From assembly GCA_902571055.1 (NCBI GenBank), contig CACGAM010000005.1, positions 1 to 48,847 on the forward strand: 48,847 nucleotides of DNA. The letters run 5' to 3'. The number at the start of each line of letters is the position of its first letter. Position 1 is the stretch's first letter. Origin of the DNA: an uncultured Pelagibacteraceae bacterium (GTDB lineage Bacteria > Pseudomonadota > Alphaproteobacteria > Pelagibacterales > Pelagibacteraceae). Below the pieces are notes generated by a model. The model made no database searches, had not been told where the DNA came from, and saw only the letters and a program-made list of their open reading frames with translations. This document shows, one piece after another, positions 1-7,961 of this stretch. Both the position numbers and the translations under genes were made by a program.

Positions 1-1360
1 CCCAGCCTAAAACTGAAGCAGCTTTTTTTGCTTCAGTTATTACTGGACACAACAAATGTGGCAATCCTTCATATGTAGAAAGCTCTAACATCTTAGGATC
101 TATTAAAATAAATTTACATTTTTCAGGAGGGTGTTTATAAAGTAAAGACAATATTATAGTATTTATACAAACTGATTTACCAGAACCTGTTGTACCAGCT
201 ATTAAAAGATGAGGCATTGAACTTAAATCACCAACTATAGGAACACCTGAAATGCTTTTTCCAAGCGCAATTGGTAATTTATACTCTTTTCTTAAAAAGT
301 TAGGGTTAGATATTATCTCTTTCAAATAAACATTTTCTCTTGAAACATTAGGCAATTCTATACCAATTGTGTTGCTCCCTGGAATTGTCGAAATTCTGGC
401 CGATTCTGAACTGGTATTTCTTGCAATATCCTCTGATAGATTTATTATTTTCGATACTTTAACCCCAGCAGCCGGTTCGAACTCGTTTAAAGTAACAACT
501 GGTCCTATATTAATTTTTTTAATTTTTCCTTCAACACCAAAGTCTAACAATATTTTTTCTAAAACATCTTCATTAATATCTAATTCATTTTTAGATTTAT
601 TAACATTATTTTCTGGTTCATTTAGAATATCATCTTTTGGCAATTTAAATGTTATCTTTTTATTTCTAATTTTTTCATTAAAAGTAAAATTCTCTTGTGT
701 TCTATTTTCAACCTTATCAAAAATTTGTTCTCTATTTATGTCTTCCTCAATGTTTGTATTAATTATTTTTTTTTTATTTTTTTTAAAAACTATTAATAAA
801 TTACTTATTAATTCAGGTAATAATTTTAATCTAAAGTTAATAGAGACTAAAAATACGGATAATATTATTATAATTAAAAAATAATAAGCAGCAAATTGAT
901 TTATTTTAACAAAATTATATAAAAATGAGTTATTTAGGTAGCTACCAACAAAGCCACCGTTACCATTTATTGTTAACCAAAATGTCTCTTTATAAAAAAA
1001 AGAAAAAAAGAATGACCCTAAAACTATATACAAGATTGTATAGAATAAGTTTCTTAACAAAATAAATATTTTTTTGGATCTAAATATATATATTCCTGTA
1101 AAAATTAGAGTTATAGGTATCAAGTAAGAAATAACACCAAAAGATTGAAAAAAAATGTCAGATGTATAGCTGCCTCTAAAACCTAGTATATTTTCGATTT
1201 CTTTTTCGCTATTAAAAATAAAATTCGGATCTTCTGGAGAATAAGAGGCAAATGAAAGAAATAGCAAAATTGCAAAAAGAATTAAAATTATTCCAAATAT
1301 TTCTATAATCCTTTTTATAGTAAAATCAGCGCTTTTCTCAAATATATTTTTTATATTCAT
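1..1360 (-). CDS. ftsK: DNA translocase FtsK, 5' part (runs off window start)
   Basis: FtsK is the membrane-anchored DNA pump that clears chromosome dimers and termini through the division septum. The minus-strand reading frame from ATG at 1360 stays open to base 1 (about 453 residues), so the C-terminal part of the motor and the gamma DNA-reading domain lie outside the window. The first ~170 residues carry about four hydrophobic segments. A short charged linker follows, then the motor with Walker A GTTGSGKS at residues 389-396 and FILIDPK with the beginning of LELSTYEGLPHLL downstream. The linker is short compared with enterobacterial FtsK, which fits a streamlined genome. The gene is divergent from the FAD hydroxylase gene with a 62-bp spacer. 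Confidence is high because of the Walker A context. Confidence 0.95.
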   Translation of the reverse strand, partial: MNIKNIFEKSADFTIKRIIEIFGIILILFAILLFLSFASYSPEDPNFIFNSEKEIENILGFRGSYTSDIFFQSFGVISYLIPITLIFTGIYIFRSKKIFILLRNLFYTILYIVLGSFFFSFFYKETFWLTINGNGGFVGSYLNNSFLYNFVKINQFAAYYFLIIIILSVFLVSINFRLKLLPELISNLLIVFKKNKKKIINTNIEEDINREQIFDKVENRTQENFTFNEKIRNKKITFKLPKDDILNEPENNVNKSKNELDINEDVLEKILLDFGVEGKIKKINIGPVVTLNEFEPAAGVKVSKIINLSEDIARNTSSESARISTIPGSNTIGIELPNVSRENVYLKEIISNPNFLRKEYKLPIALGKSISGVPIVGDLSSMPHLLIAGTTGSGKSVCINTIILSLLYKHPPEKCKFILIDPKMLELSTYEGLPHLLCPVITEAKKAASVLGW

Positions 1361-1422
1361 ATTTTCGACTCAGAATGTCACTTTGTATCATTTAATTTTT
1401 ACTGATAAAATTAAATTTATTT

Positions 1423-2514
1423 ATGAAAATATCCATAATAGGAAATAATTTAACTGCATTAGTTTTAGCAAAAGTACTGCTAAAAAAAAAAATACAAGTC
1501 GAGTTATTTTATGATGAAAATACAACAAAAGTTTCAAAAACCGTGCGAACTATCGGCATATCACAATCTAATGTATTATTTCTAAACAAATATTTCAAAG
1601 GTATAGAAAAAATAGGTCACAAAATTGATAAAATTTCAATTTCAACTGAACGCCAGAGAAATGATGTATTAAACTTTGAAAACTATAATAATTTTAAATT
1701 TGCAGTATTTAAATACGAAGATATTTATAAATTTGTCAAGTCATCTTTAAAGAAAGAAAAAAATTTTAAAACTTTTAACACTAAACTTGATAAAAAACTA
1801 ATTCAGAAAAAATATTTAACATCCTATGACTTAATAATTGATATAAATTTAAGAAATACCTTATCAAAAAAATTATTTTTTCAAAAAATTAAAAAAGATT
1901 ATTTTAGCAGGGCATACGTAACAATTATAAATCATAAGCAAATCAAAAATAATATCGCAAAACAAATATTCTCCTCTTCAGGACCACTAGCGTTTTTGCC
2001 TATTTCGAATACTAAAACTTCATTAGTGTACTCAATTTTTAATAACAATAGCTCAAAAATAAGTGAAGAAAAATTAATTGAAATGATTAAAAATTATAAT
2101 ACTAAATATAAAATTATTAGTTTTGAAAAATTTGAGAGTTTTAAACTAGAATTTTCTTTACTTAGAAATTATTTTAAACAAAATGTTTTAGCTTTTGGAG
2201 ACCGTGTGCACACTATACACCCGTTAGCTGGTCAAGGATTCAATATGACAATAAGAGATATAAAGTATTTTTTAAAGTTATTAGATGAAAAGATTAAATA
2301 TGGTTTAAATTTAGATAGTTCAATCCTTGAAGAATTTGAAAAAAATAACAAATACAAAAACGTAATCTTTGCTAATTCAATTGATATAATTCATGAATTT
2401 TTTAAATTTGAAAAAAAATTGCCAGAGAAATTATCTGAGAAATTATTTATTTATTTCAATAAAAATAATATATTTAAAAAATATATATCTATCTTGGCTG
2501 ACAGAGGATTTTAA
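1423..2514 (+). CDS. ubiH: UbiH/UbiL-type FAD-dependent monooxygenase (ubiquinone biosynthesis)
   Basis: This is a 363-residue flavoprotein hydroxylase of the UbiH/UbiF/UbiI/UbiL/COQ6 family, which adds hydroxyl groups to the aromatic ring of ubiquinone precursors at the inner membrane. The N-terminus (ISIIGNNLTALVLAKVLL) has the beta-alpha-beta shape of an FAD Rossmann fold, though the glycine motif is eroded. The family's second FAD motif is clear: G259-D260, then HTIHPLAGQGFN at 263-274. The protein is slightly shorter than the usual 380-410 residues and the central part is very divergent and Lys-rich. The exact ring position is not readable from sequence, so the ubiH symbol denotes the family. 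It starts at ATG 1423, head-to-head with ftsK. Confidence 0.8.
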   Translation: MKISIIGNNLTALVLAKVLLKKKIQVELFYDENTTKVSKTVRTIGISQSNVLFLNKYFKGIEKIGHKIDKISISTERQRNDVLNFENYNNFKFAVFKYEDIYKFVKSSLKKEKNFKTFNTKLDKKLIQKKYLTSYDLIIDINLRNTLSKKLFFQKIKKDYFSRAYVTIINHKQIKNNIAKQIFSSSGPLAFLPISNTKTSLVYSIFNNNSSKISEEKLIEMIKNYNTKYKIISFEKFESFKLEFSLLRNYFKQNVLAFGDRVHTIHPLAGQGFNMTIRDIKYFLKLLDEKIKYGLNLDSSILEEFEKNNKYKNVIFANSIDIIHEFFKFEKKLPEKLSEKLFIYFNKNNIFKKYISILADRGF

Positions 2515-2521
2515 TTTAAAA

Positions 2522-3166
2522 TTATTGAATAGTAGTATTGCTAAATTTATCTAGTATGTAAGTATGTAATATTTCTTCAAGTTTTTCTCTTCTTTTATTT
2601 AAGTTTGTGGCTTCTAATAATATTTGTTTTTCTTCAAGAGAAAATGGTGATGCCATTGATAAAGTATTAATTGTTTGATCTAAACTTTGTTTTTGAAGAT
2701 CCTTCCAATTAATAACATAACCTTGTCTTTTAAATAAAGTTTTTAAATTTTTAAGTATTTTATCTAGATCAGAAAAATTAATTTTTTCTTTTATTTCACT
2801 CACATCCTCACTATAGTAACTAAAATCTACCTGACACTTTCTGTAAAGTCTTTCGTGATCAATTTCATTTATAATGTTAAATCTAGAAATTCCATTAATG
2901 ATTATTAAGTACCTACCATCTTCGGTCTCATTAAAACTTGTAATCTTACCAGCACAACCAGTTTTATAAAGATCTGGTTTATCTCTGTTTCCAGTTTTTC
3001 TTGGCTGTATCATTCCAATAATTCTGTCGCTTTTCATTGCATCATCAATCATCTGAATGTATCTAGGTTCAAATATATTAAGAGGTACAGTAGTTTCAGG
3101 AAAAATTATAAAATTTGAAAGAGGAAAAATAGGTATAATTTTTGGTAAATTTTTATTTGTATTCAT
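2522..3166 (-). CDS. LON N-terminal (substrate-binding) domain protein
   Basis: This is a stand-alone LON-N domain protein of 214 residues, with no ATPase or protease part. The start of the domain is typical: IPIFPLSNFIIFPETTVPLNIFEPRYIQMI is read in three pieces (IPIFPLSN, FPETTVPLNIFEPRY, and MIDDAMKSDRIIGMIQP). Such proteins are common in alphaproteobacteria and are thought to bind protein substrates; no enzymatic activity is known. The frame could be extended to a TTG at 3181, but ATG 3166 begins at the conserved part and is preferred. It converges on the FAD hydroxylase gene with 7 bp between stops and is read away from the tRNA-Gly promoter region. Confidence 0.85.
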   Translation of the reverse strand: MNTNKNLPKIIPIFPLSNFIIFPETTVPLNIFEPRYIQMIDDAMKSDRIIGMIQPRKTGNRDKPDLYKTGCAGKITSFNETEDGRYLIIINGISRFNIINEIDHERLYRKCQVDFSYYSEDVSEIKEKINFSDLDKILKNLKTLFKRQGYVINWKDLQKQSLDQTINTLSMASPFSLEEKQILLEATNLNKRREKLEEILHTYILDKFSNTTIQ

Positions 3167-3217
3167 ACTTAAATTTAACAAATTTTATAGAATTCATCCA
3201 GTGATGAAAAATATTAT

Positions 3218-3246
3218 TTTACGTAAATTATTTTTTCAATTATGAT
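3218..3246 (+). promoter_or_regulatory. Putative sigma70 promoter of tRNA-Gly/phhB
   Basis: TTTACG (3218-3223) and TATGAT (3241-3246) are separated by exactly 17 bases, and the -10 is followed by ATAATC. Initiation would fall near 3253, about 10 bases before the mature tRNA end, which is usual for a tRNA promoter. The -35 matches TTGACA at four of six positions and the -10 matches TATAAT at five of six. In such AT-rich DNA this could be chance, hence the moderate confidence. Confidence 0.45.
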
Positions 3247-3262
3247 AATCTATAAAAAAAAT

Positions 3263-3337
3263 GCGGGCATAGCTCAGTGGTAGAGCGTCTCGTTGCCAAC
3301 GAGAAGGTCGTGGGTTCAAGTCCCATTGCCCGCTCCA
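3263..3337 (+). tRNA. tRNA-Gly (anticodon GCC)
   Basis: A complete cloverleaf of 75 nt is visible with an encoded CCA end. The acceptor arms GCGGGCA (3263-3269) and TGCCCGC (3327-3333) pair over seven bases, with discriminator T and CCA at 3335-3337. The D arm contains AGCTCAGTGGTAGAGC, the anticodon stem TCTCG/CGAGA encloses loop TTGCCAA with anticodon GCC at 3295-3297, and the T arm carries GGTTCAAGTCC. It reads GGC and GGT codons. The SD of phhB begins only a few bases after the CCA, so tRNA and mRNA are probably cut from one transcript. Confidence 0.98.
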
Positions 3338-3350
3338 TTACAGGAGGAAA

Positions 3351-3689
3351 ATGACTGATTTATCAGAAAAAAAATGTATACCTTGTGAAGGCGGAATACC
3401 TAGCTTTGATTTAAATGAAATACATAAATATTTAAAAAAGGTAGACGGGTGGGATGTAAAATCCGAAAATAACGAAAGTTATTTTTTAACAAAAGAATTT
3501 AAATTTAATAATTTTTCAGAGAGCCAATCTTTTATAAATAAAGTAGGAAACTTAGCTGAAAAGGAAGGACATCATCCCGATATTTGGTTTGGATGGGGAT
3601 ATGCTAAAATAAAAATATTTACTCATGCTATCAATGGATTACATGAGAGCGATTTTGTTCTTGCCGCGAAAATTGATAAAATAAACTAG
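3351..3689 (+). CDS. phhB: Pterin-4a-carbinolamine dehydratase (PCD/PhhB)
   Basis: PCD dehydrates 4a-hydroxytetrahydrobiopterin, normally to recycle the pterin cofactor of aromatic amino acid hydroxylases. The 112-residue length is typical. Family signatures are the N-terminal KKCIPCEGGIPS, the HHPDI motif (H74 H75 P76 D77) and the aromatic WFGWGYAKIKIFTHAI strand with the conserved THAxxGL region. A strong Shine-Dalgarno AGGAGG lies at 3342-3347, unusual next to the weak sites of most genes here. The gene begins 13 bases after the tRNA-Gly CCA end and likely shares its transcript. No phenylalanine hydroxylase gene is in the window, so the physiological pterin substrate is open. Confidence 0.93.
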   Translation: MTDLSEKKCIPCEGGIPSFDLNEIHKYLKKVDGWDVKSENNESYFLTKEFKFNNFSESQSFINKVGNLAEKEGHHPDIWFGWGYAKIKIFTHAINGLHESDFVLAAKIDKIN

Positions 3690-5230
3690 TGTCTAAAATG
3701 TCTTGTTTTGGAAAAAACTAAAATTATTCCAAGTTTATTAGCGAAATTAATAATTTCCTTGTCATTAATAGATCCAGAGGGTTGAATAATAGCTTTAACT
3801 CCAGATAAAACAAGTTCCTCAATGCCATCTGTAAATGGAAAAAATGCATCAGAGGCAGCATATAGTTCTTCTTGTTTGTAATTTTTATTTTGACTTTTAA
3901 GTTTATTTATTGCAATTCTGCAACTGTCGACTCTACTTGCCTGCCCAGACCCTATCCCAACTGTAGAAAAGTCTTTAGTAATTACAATCGCATTAGATTT
4001 GACAAATCTGCATATATTAAATGCGAAAATAAGATTATCCATAATTTTTTTTGATGGTTTAATTTTTGAAACAACTTTAAAATTATTTAAATTAAAAGGT
4101 TTCAAGTCTGTTGATTGAGTTAGTAAATTGTTAAAATTGTTAGTAAAATTTGAGAATTCTTTAATTCTAAAGTTTCTTGTGTCAATAATACGTAAATTTT
4201 TCTTTTTTTTTAATTCCTTCAAAGCTTTAAAATCAAAACCATCTGCTAGAACAATTTCAAAAAAAATTTTATTAATTTCCTTTGCAGTTTTTTCATCTAA
4301 CTTAAAATTACAAGAAACTATTCCCCCAAAAGCACTTGTTGGATCACAAGATAAAGCAGACTTAAAGCTATTAATTTTACCTTTGTTAATTGATACACCA
4401 CATGGATTTGCATGTTTAACTATTACAGTCCCCAAATTTTTTGGAAGTGATTTTGATATAAGAAGAGCAGAATAAATATCATTATAATTATTATAGCTTA
4501 ACATTTTGCCATGCAATTGTTTAATCTTCTGATTTTCATTTAATGAGTAAATCGCCCCTGTTTGGTGCGGATTTTCTCCGTATCTTAATTCCTCAACTTT
4601 AGTTGATACAATGAATTTTTTTTCAGGATAAATATGTTTTGAAACTTTAGAGAAATAGTTAAAAATCGAGGCATCATAACTCCCGGTTTCCATGAAAGCT
4701 TTCTCGGACATTTTTCTTCTAAAAGTTAATGAGGTCGATCCTTTCCACAATTTCAATTCATTTAATAAATTTTCATAATCATCACATGATGATACCACAG
4801 TTACATTTTTATAATTTTTTGCAGCAGCTCTAACCATAGTGGGTCCACCCACATCGATATTCTCAACTATTTTGTCGTTATTATTTGTTATTTTTAAAAC
4901 TTTATCGAAAGGATAAAAGTTACAAACTACTAAGTCTATTTCCTCAAAATTTTGGTCTTTAAGATCTTTTAAATGTTTTTTATTATCTCTATCACTTAAA
5001 ATTCCAGCATGTATCTTTGGGTGAAGTGTTTTCACTCTGCCGTCTAGTAATACAGGAAAATTTGTAAATTTTGATACTTCCGTACATTTATAACCATGTT
5101 TCTTTATTGTTTTATAAGTTCCCCCTGAACTTATAATTTTAATTTTGTGTTTTGATAAATTTTTAATTAAAAATATTAATTTTGACTTGTCGCTCACTGA
5201 TATTAGTGCTGTTTTGATTCGTTTATTCAT
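3686..5230 (-). CDS. purH: Bifunctional AICAR transformylase / IMP cyclohydrolase
   Basis: PurH catalyses the last two steps of IMP synthesis: formylation of AICAR by 10-formyl-THF, then ring closure. The N-terminal MGS-type cyclohydrolase domain shows SVSDKSKL, SSGGTYKTI and DGRVKTLHPKIHAGIL. The transformylase domain contains RYGENPHQ, the catalytic VKHANPCG (Lys-His pair) and PTSAFGG, and ends in the usual RHFRH. At 514 residues from ATG 5230 it has normal family length. This start gives an ATGA overlap with the stop of the upstream heparinase-like gene; an in-frame upstream ATG at 5248 is possible but less likely. The stop overlaps the phhB stop on the other strand. FolD at 17.4 kb supplies the folate. 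Confidence 0.97.
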   Translation of the reverse strand: MNKRIKTALISVSDKSKLIFLIKNLSKHKIKIISSGGTYKTIKKHGYKCTEVSKFTNFPVLLDGRVKTLHPKIHAGILSDRDNKKHLKDLKDQNFEEIDLVVCNFYPFDKVLKITNNNDKIVENIDVGGPTMVRAAAKNYKNVTVVSSCDDYENLLNELKLWKGSTSLTFRRKMSEKAFMETGSYDASIFNYFSKVSKHIYPEKKFIVSTKVEELRYGENPHQTGAIYSLNENQKIKQLHGKMLSYNNYNDIYSALLISKSLPKNLGTVIVKHANPCGVSINKGKINSFKSALSCDPTSAFGGIVSCNFKLDEKTAKEINKIFFEIVLADGFDFKALKELKKKKNLRIIDTRNFRIKEFSNFTNNFNNLLTQSTDLKPFNLNNFKVVSKIKPSKKIMDNLIFAFNICRFVKSNAIVITKDFSTVGIGSGQASRVDSCRIAINKLKSQNKNYKQEELYAASDAFFPFTDGIEELVLSGVKAIIQPSGSINDKEIINFANKLGIILVFSKTRHFRH

Positions 5231-6855
5231 ATTTTCTGGAATATCCAATTTATACTTTCATCATTCATAGAGGTTTTACCATATATATAAATATTTTGAT
5301 TTTCTGAATAATTGTTTTTTTTTCCGAAAAATAAACCAGTTTCAAAATTTATTTTTTGATTTTCACAAGTAAATTTCCATCCTGCATTTTTCATGTCTAT
5401 TAAAATTGTATTACCATCGATGGTTTTGGTAACTTTAGTACCTGGATACATATGAAATCTGATCTCAAAAATTACTGATTTGTGATTTTTATTTTTTAAA
5501 AGTCTGTCTAAACCATTGATTACAAAATCTTTATTAGATATTTCAATTTTTCTATTATGAATGACACCATATTTTTTAAAATATCCGTCATGTGACCCTT
5601 CCAATATCCATTTATTTTTATCAGATATCACTTTTTTTGTAATAATTTTAAAATTTTTATTTACAATCTTTTTTCCATTATTTTCAAAAAAAAATTGAGA
5701 AACTGAACTGCTATTAAGTGTTAAAGTCGAATGTGAAGCGGAGGATCTAGATATATTGTTGAGTTGATGATCTATTTTCTGAAAATACCCAGAGTTACAT
5801 ATCAACTTCTCACCTAAATAGTTCAATTCAAAAGACAAGGGACCAGACTGATAATTTTGAGAAAATTGGTTTTCAGGTGCATTACCTAAGTCCATAATTA
5901 TAGACATTTTTTTTCCTTTTAAAAATCCGTAATCACCTATTATATTTTCGTCACTTTTAAATTTATAACCATTATTTTTTAAATATAAATCAAAGTCACT
6001 ATTATTTGTCTCGTTGTTTCCATTAAATAGAAAAGAGTTATTTGAATTACCAATTAAATAACTATAACCACGCCCCAAATAATAAATAGCTTCATCTAAA
6101 TAGTCTGGTATCTCCTGTTGTGAGTCTTTAAGTAATTCTCTAATTAAAATTAGGTACTTAAGATAAAATGCTAATTGTCTTAGACTTCTTGATTTTGGGA
6201 AAAGTTCCTTATCTAAACAGTTATTAATTATTTTTCTTAATAGATTAAAACCATAATTTCTTAAATTTTCGTCTTGATAACACAACCCGCCTAATATAAT
6301 TGCGGTACAGGATATAATTTTATCATCTAACGTGTCAGATTTATTAATTTGGTTAATAAGATGCTTTAATTGTTTTCTTATAATAAAGTTAAATTGAACT
6401 TTAAAATCATCATTGCCATCTTCATATGTTAATTTAGAATTACTCAACCAGGAAATAATCCTTTTTGATAAAATATCTATTTCCCATACTTGATCACTAT
6501 ATTTAGAATTTTTTTCGATCCAGCTTTTAATTATTGATTGAATAATTTCATTTGAAGATTTTAAATCTACTGAAAAAAGCCAAAAGAAATTATGTAACTT
6601 TTTATATGATCTATCATTTATGTTATAATTTTTCCAAATTATATTTGTATTTAAAGACTCAATATTTATTTTTTCTTTATCGTATTTAATTATACTGTCG
6701 AATGTAGATAAATTTGGTTTATAAACTAAAGTTTTTTTGTCTAATTTAGATATTTTACCGTCATAATAGGATGTATTTAGATAAAACCTCCTAAACTCTA
6801 AATTAACTATATTTTTAAAATATTTAAAAAAATTTATAGAATTTTTTAATTTCAT
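5227..6855 (-). CDS. Heparinase II/III family protein
   Basis: This 542-residue protein has the two-part layout of the heparinase II/III family. The alpha-helical first half contains IIKSWIEKNSKYSDQVWEID and RIISWLSNSKL. The beta-rich C-terminal half has GDYGFLKGKKMSIIMDLG and SASHSTLTLNSSSVSQF. Family members are polysaccharide lyases, but the substrate of the alphaproteobacterial version beside purH is unknown. No signal peptide is evident. The gene sits one base after rpe and overlaps purH by ATGA, so the three are almost certainly one minus-strand operon. The same heparinase-purH adjacency is familiar from other alphaproteobacteria, which argues for a conserved housekeeping or envelope role rather than polysaccharide catabolism. 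Confidence 0.85.
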   Translation of the reverse strand: MKLKNSINFFKYFKNIVNLEFRRFYLNTSYYDGKISKLDKKTLVYKPNLSTFDSIIKYDKEKINIESLNTNIIWKNYNINDRSYKKLHNFFWLFSVDLKSSNEIIQSIIKSWIEKNSKYSDQVWEIDILSKRIISWLSNSKLTYEDGNDDFKVQFNFIIRKQLKHLINQINKSDTLDDKIISCTAIILGGLCYQDENLRNYGFNLLRKIINNCLDKELFPKSRSLRQLAFYLKYLILIRELLKDSQQEIPDYLDEAIYYLGRGYSYLIGNSNNSFLFNGNNETNNSDFDLYLKNNGYKFKSDENIIGDYGFLKGKKMSIIMDLGNAPENQFSQNYQSGPLSFELNYLGEKLICNSGYFQKIDHQLNNISRSSASHSTLTLNSSSVSQFFFENNGKKIVNKNFKIITKKVISDKNKWILEGSHDGYFKKYGVIHNRKIEISNKDFVINGLDRLLKNKNHKSVIFEIRFHMYPGTKVTKTIDGNTILIDMKNAGWKFTCENQKINFETGLFFGKKNNYSENQNIYIYGKTSMNDESINWIFQKI

Positions 6856-6856
6856 T

Positions 6857-7516
6857 CTAGATTTTCTTTAAAGTTTCGATATTTTTTTTTAAATCTCCAT
6901 TATTTTCTTTAAATATTGTAGTACCCGATACTAGAATATTTGCACCAGCATTTATAACGTCCTTTGAATTTGTAAAGTCTATGCCACCATCCACTTCTAT
7001 TTCAAATTTAAAATTATTTGTTTTTTTTATATCATTTAATTCAATGATTTTATTTACTACTTCAGGAATAAATTTCTGACCTCCAAATCCAGGATAAACA
7101 CTCATGATTAAAACTAAATCAATGTCTTCAAGATAATTTTTAATAAGACTTATTGGTTTATCTGGATTTAAAGAGATACCAACTTTTTTTTTCATATCTT
7201 TAATATGATTTATTGAATTGTTGAGATTATCTGTAGTCTCAGGGTGTATTGTTATTATATCTGATCCTGCATCAGCAAAATCCTTTATGTACTTGTGAAC
7301 TGGTGAAATCATAAGATGAACATCAAATGGAATATTAGTAAACTTTCTCAGGGCTTTTATTACAGGCGGACCAATTGTTAAATTAGGCACAAAATGACCA
7401 TCCATCACATCTACATGAATTAAATCAGCACCAGCCTCATCAAGTCTTTTTATTTCCTTTCCCAGCTCACTAAAATCAGCAGATAATATAGATGGAGATA
7501 TTTTTATTTTTTTCAT
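6857..7516 (-). CDS. rpe: Ribulose-phosphate 3-epimerase
   Basis: Rpe interconverts D-ribulose 5-phosphate and D-xylulose 5-phosphate in the pentose phosphate pathway. The 219-residue TIM-barrel protein shows ISPSILSADFSELGKEI at the N-terminus, the metal-site stretch LIHVDVMDGHFVPNLTIGP, DVHLMI, the second metal-ligand region (VYPGFGGQKFIPEVVNKI) and EVDGGI followed by GANILVSGTTIF for phosphate binding. All catalytic residues expected for the family are present. It is the first gene of the rpe > heparinase-like > purH operon, with a single base between its TAG stop and the next ATG. Start at ATG 7516. Confidence 0.97.
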   Translation of the reverse strand: MKKIKISPSILSADFSELGKEIKRLDEAGADLIHVDVMDGHFVPNLTIGPPVIKALRKFTNIPFDVHLMISPVHKYIKDFADAGSDIITIHPETTDNLNNSINHIKDMKKKVGISLNPDKPISLIKNYLEDIDLVLIMSVYPGFGGQKFIPEVVNKIIELNDIKKTNNFKFEIEVDGGIDFTNSKDVINAGANILVSGTTIFKENNGDLKKNIETLKKI

Positions 7517-7559
7517 TGATAACTACTACACTAGTATCAATATTTGTTTTTTTTTTGAA

Positions 7560-7910
7560 TTAATTTTTACCAAATATTTGGTATATTTGTGTTGCTATCT
7601 CACTCTCGAGTGGAAAAGACAGCATCCCCATTACAGAATAGCCCATTAAGTAAGGCATTAGGTAAAAACGGAAAATATAAAAAAACCATGCAACATAGAG
7701 GGGAACTAGCGGAGCAATAATAAAAGACGGTGTTATAAATCTAAACATTCTAATAAACGGGTCAGTCATTTTAACAAATACTTTCATAAAAAAAAATTCT
7801 GAATCCTGTTTTTGAAAGATGTTCATCGCAACCCTTCCAATTAGAGTCCACATAATTACTCCTAATATATAATCAATTAAATAAATTAGAGGGTGAAAAT
7901 TTGCACTCAT
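7560..7910 (-). CDS. YggT-like small integral membrane protein
   Basis: This 116-residue protein has hydrophobic segments around residues 8-30 (LIYLIDYILGVIMWTLIG), 60-85 and 88-100. The stretch TDPFIRMFRFITP resembles the DPxLxPxRxxxP loop of YggT/Ycf19 proteins, and its counterpart in the clear YggT protein at 17.1 kb is TDPILNKIRSFLP. The assignment is therefore plausible but looser. YggT-type proteins have been linked to osmotic adaptation and division, without a proven biochemical role. It lies downstream of the symporter gene on the same strand, separated by a strong hairpin, and 43 bases ahead of rpe. It may be read partly as the tail of the symporter transcript. Confidence 0.6.
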   Translation of the reverse strand: MSANFHPLIYLIDYILGVIMWTLIGRVAMNIFQKQDSEFFFMKVFVKMTDPFIRMFRFITPSFIIAPLVPLYVAWFFYIFRFYLMPYLMGYSVMGMLSFPLESEIATQIYQIFGKN

Positions 7911-7922
7911 GGATTTTTTTTT

Positions 7923-7947
7923 AAGGGGCGAAATAAACTCGCCCCTT
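7923..7947. terminator. GC-rich 9-bp hairpin between symporter and YggT-like gene
   Basis: On the plus strand, AAGGGGCGA (7923-7931) pairs perfectly with TCGCCCCTT (7939-7947) around a 7-base loop. In this AT-rich DNA such a GC block is conspicuous. The flanking T run suits termination of plus-strand RNA (TTTTATT follows), yet both neighbouring genes are on the minus strand, where the hairpin is followed by about ten A residues. It may stabilise the 3' end of the symporter mRNA, act as a weak or bidirectional terminator, or attenuate readthrough into the YggT-like gene. Confidence 0.6.
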
Positions 7948-7961
7948 TTATTCTATATAAT

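Noticed and set aside
369..884. 171-residue plus-strand open frame
   Set aside because: It lies entirely opposite ftsK, has hydrophobic/Phe-Leu-rich composition typical of the antisense of AT-rich coding DNA, and shows no motif.
7516..7540. Inverted repeat TTGATA...TATCAA before rpe as a terminator or operator
   Set aside because: Only 6 bp, A-T rich, and overlapping the rpe start codon; such repeats are expected by chance here.
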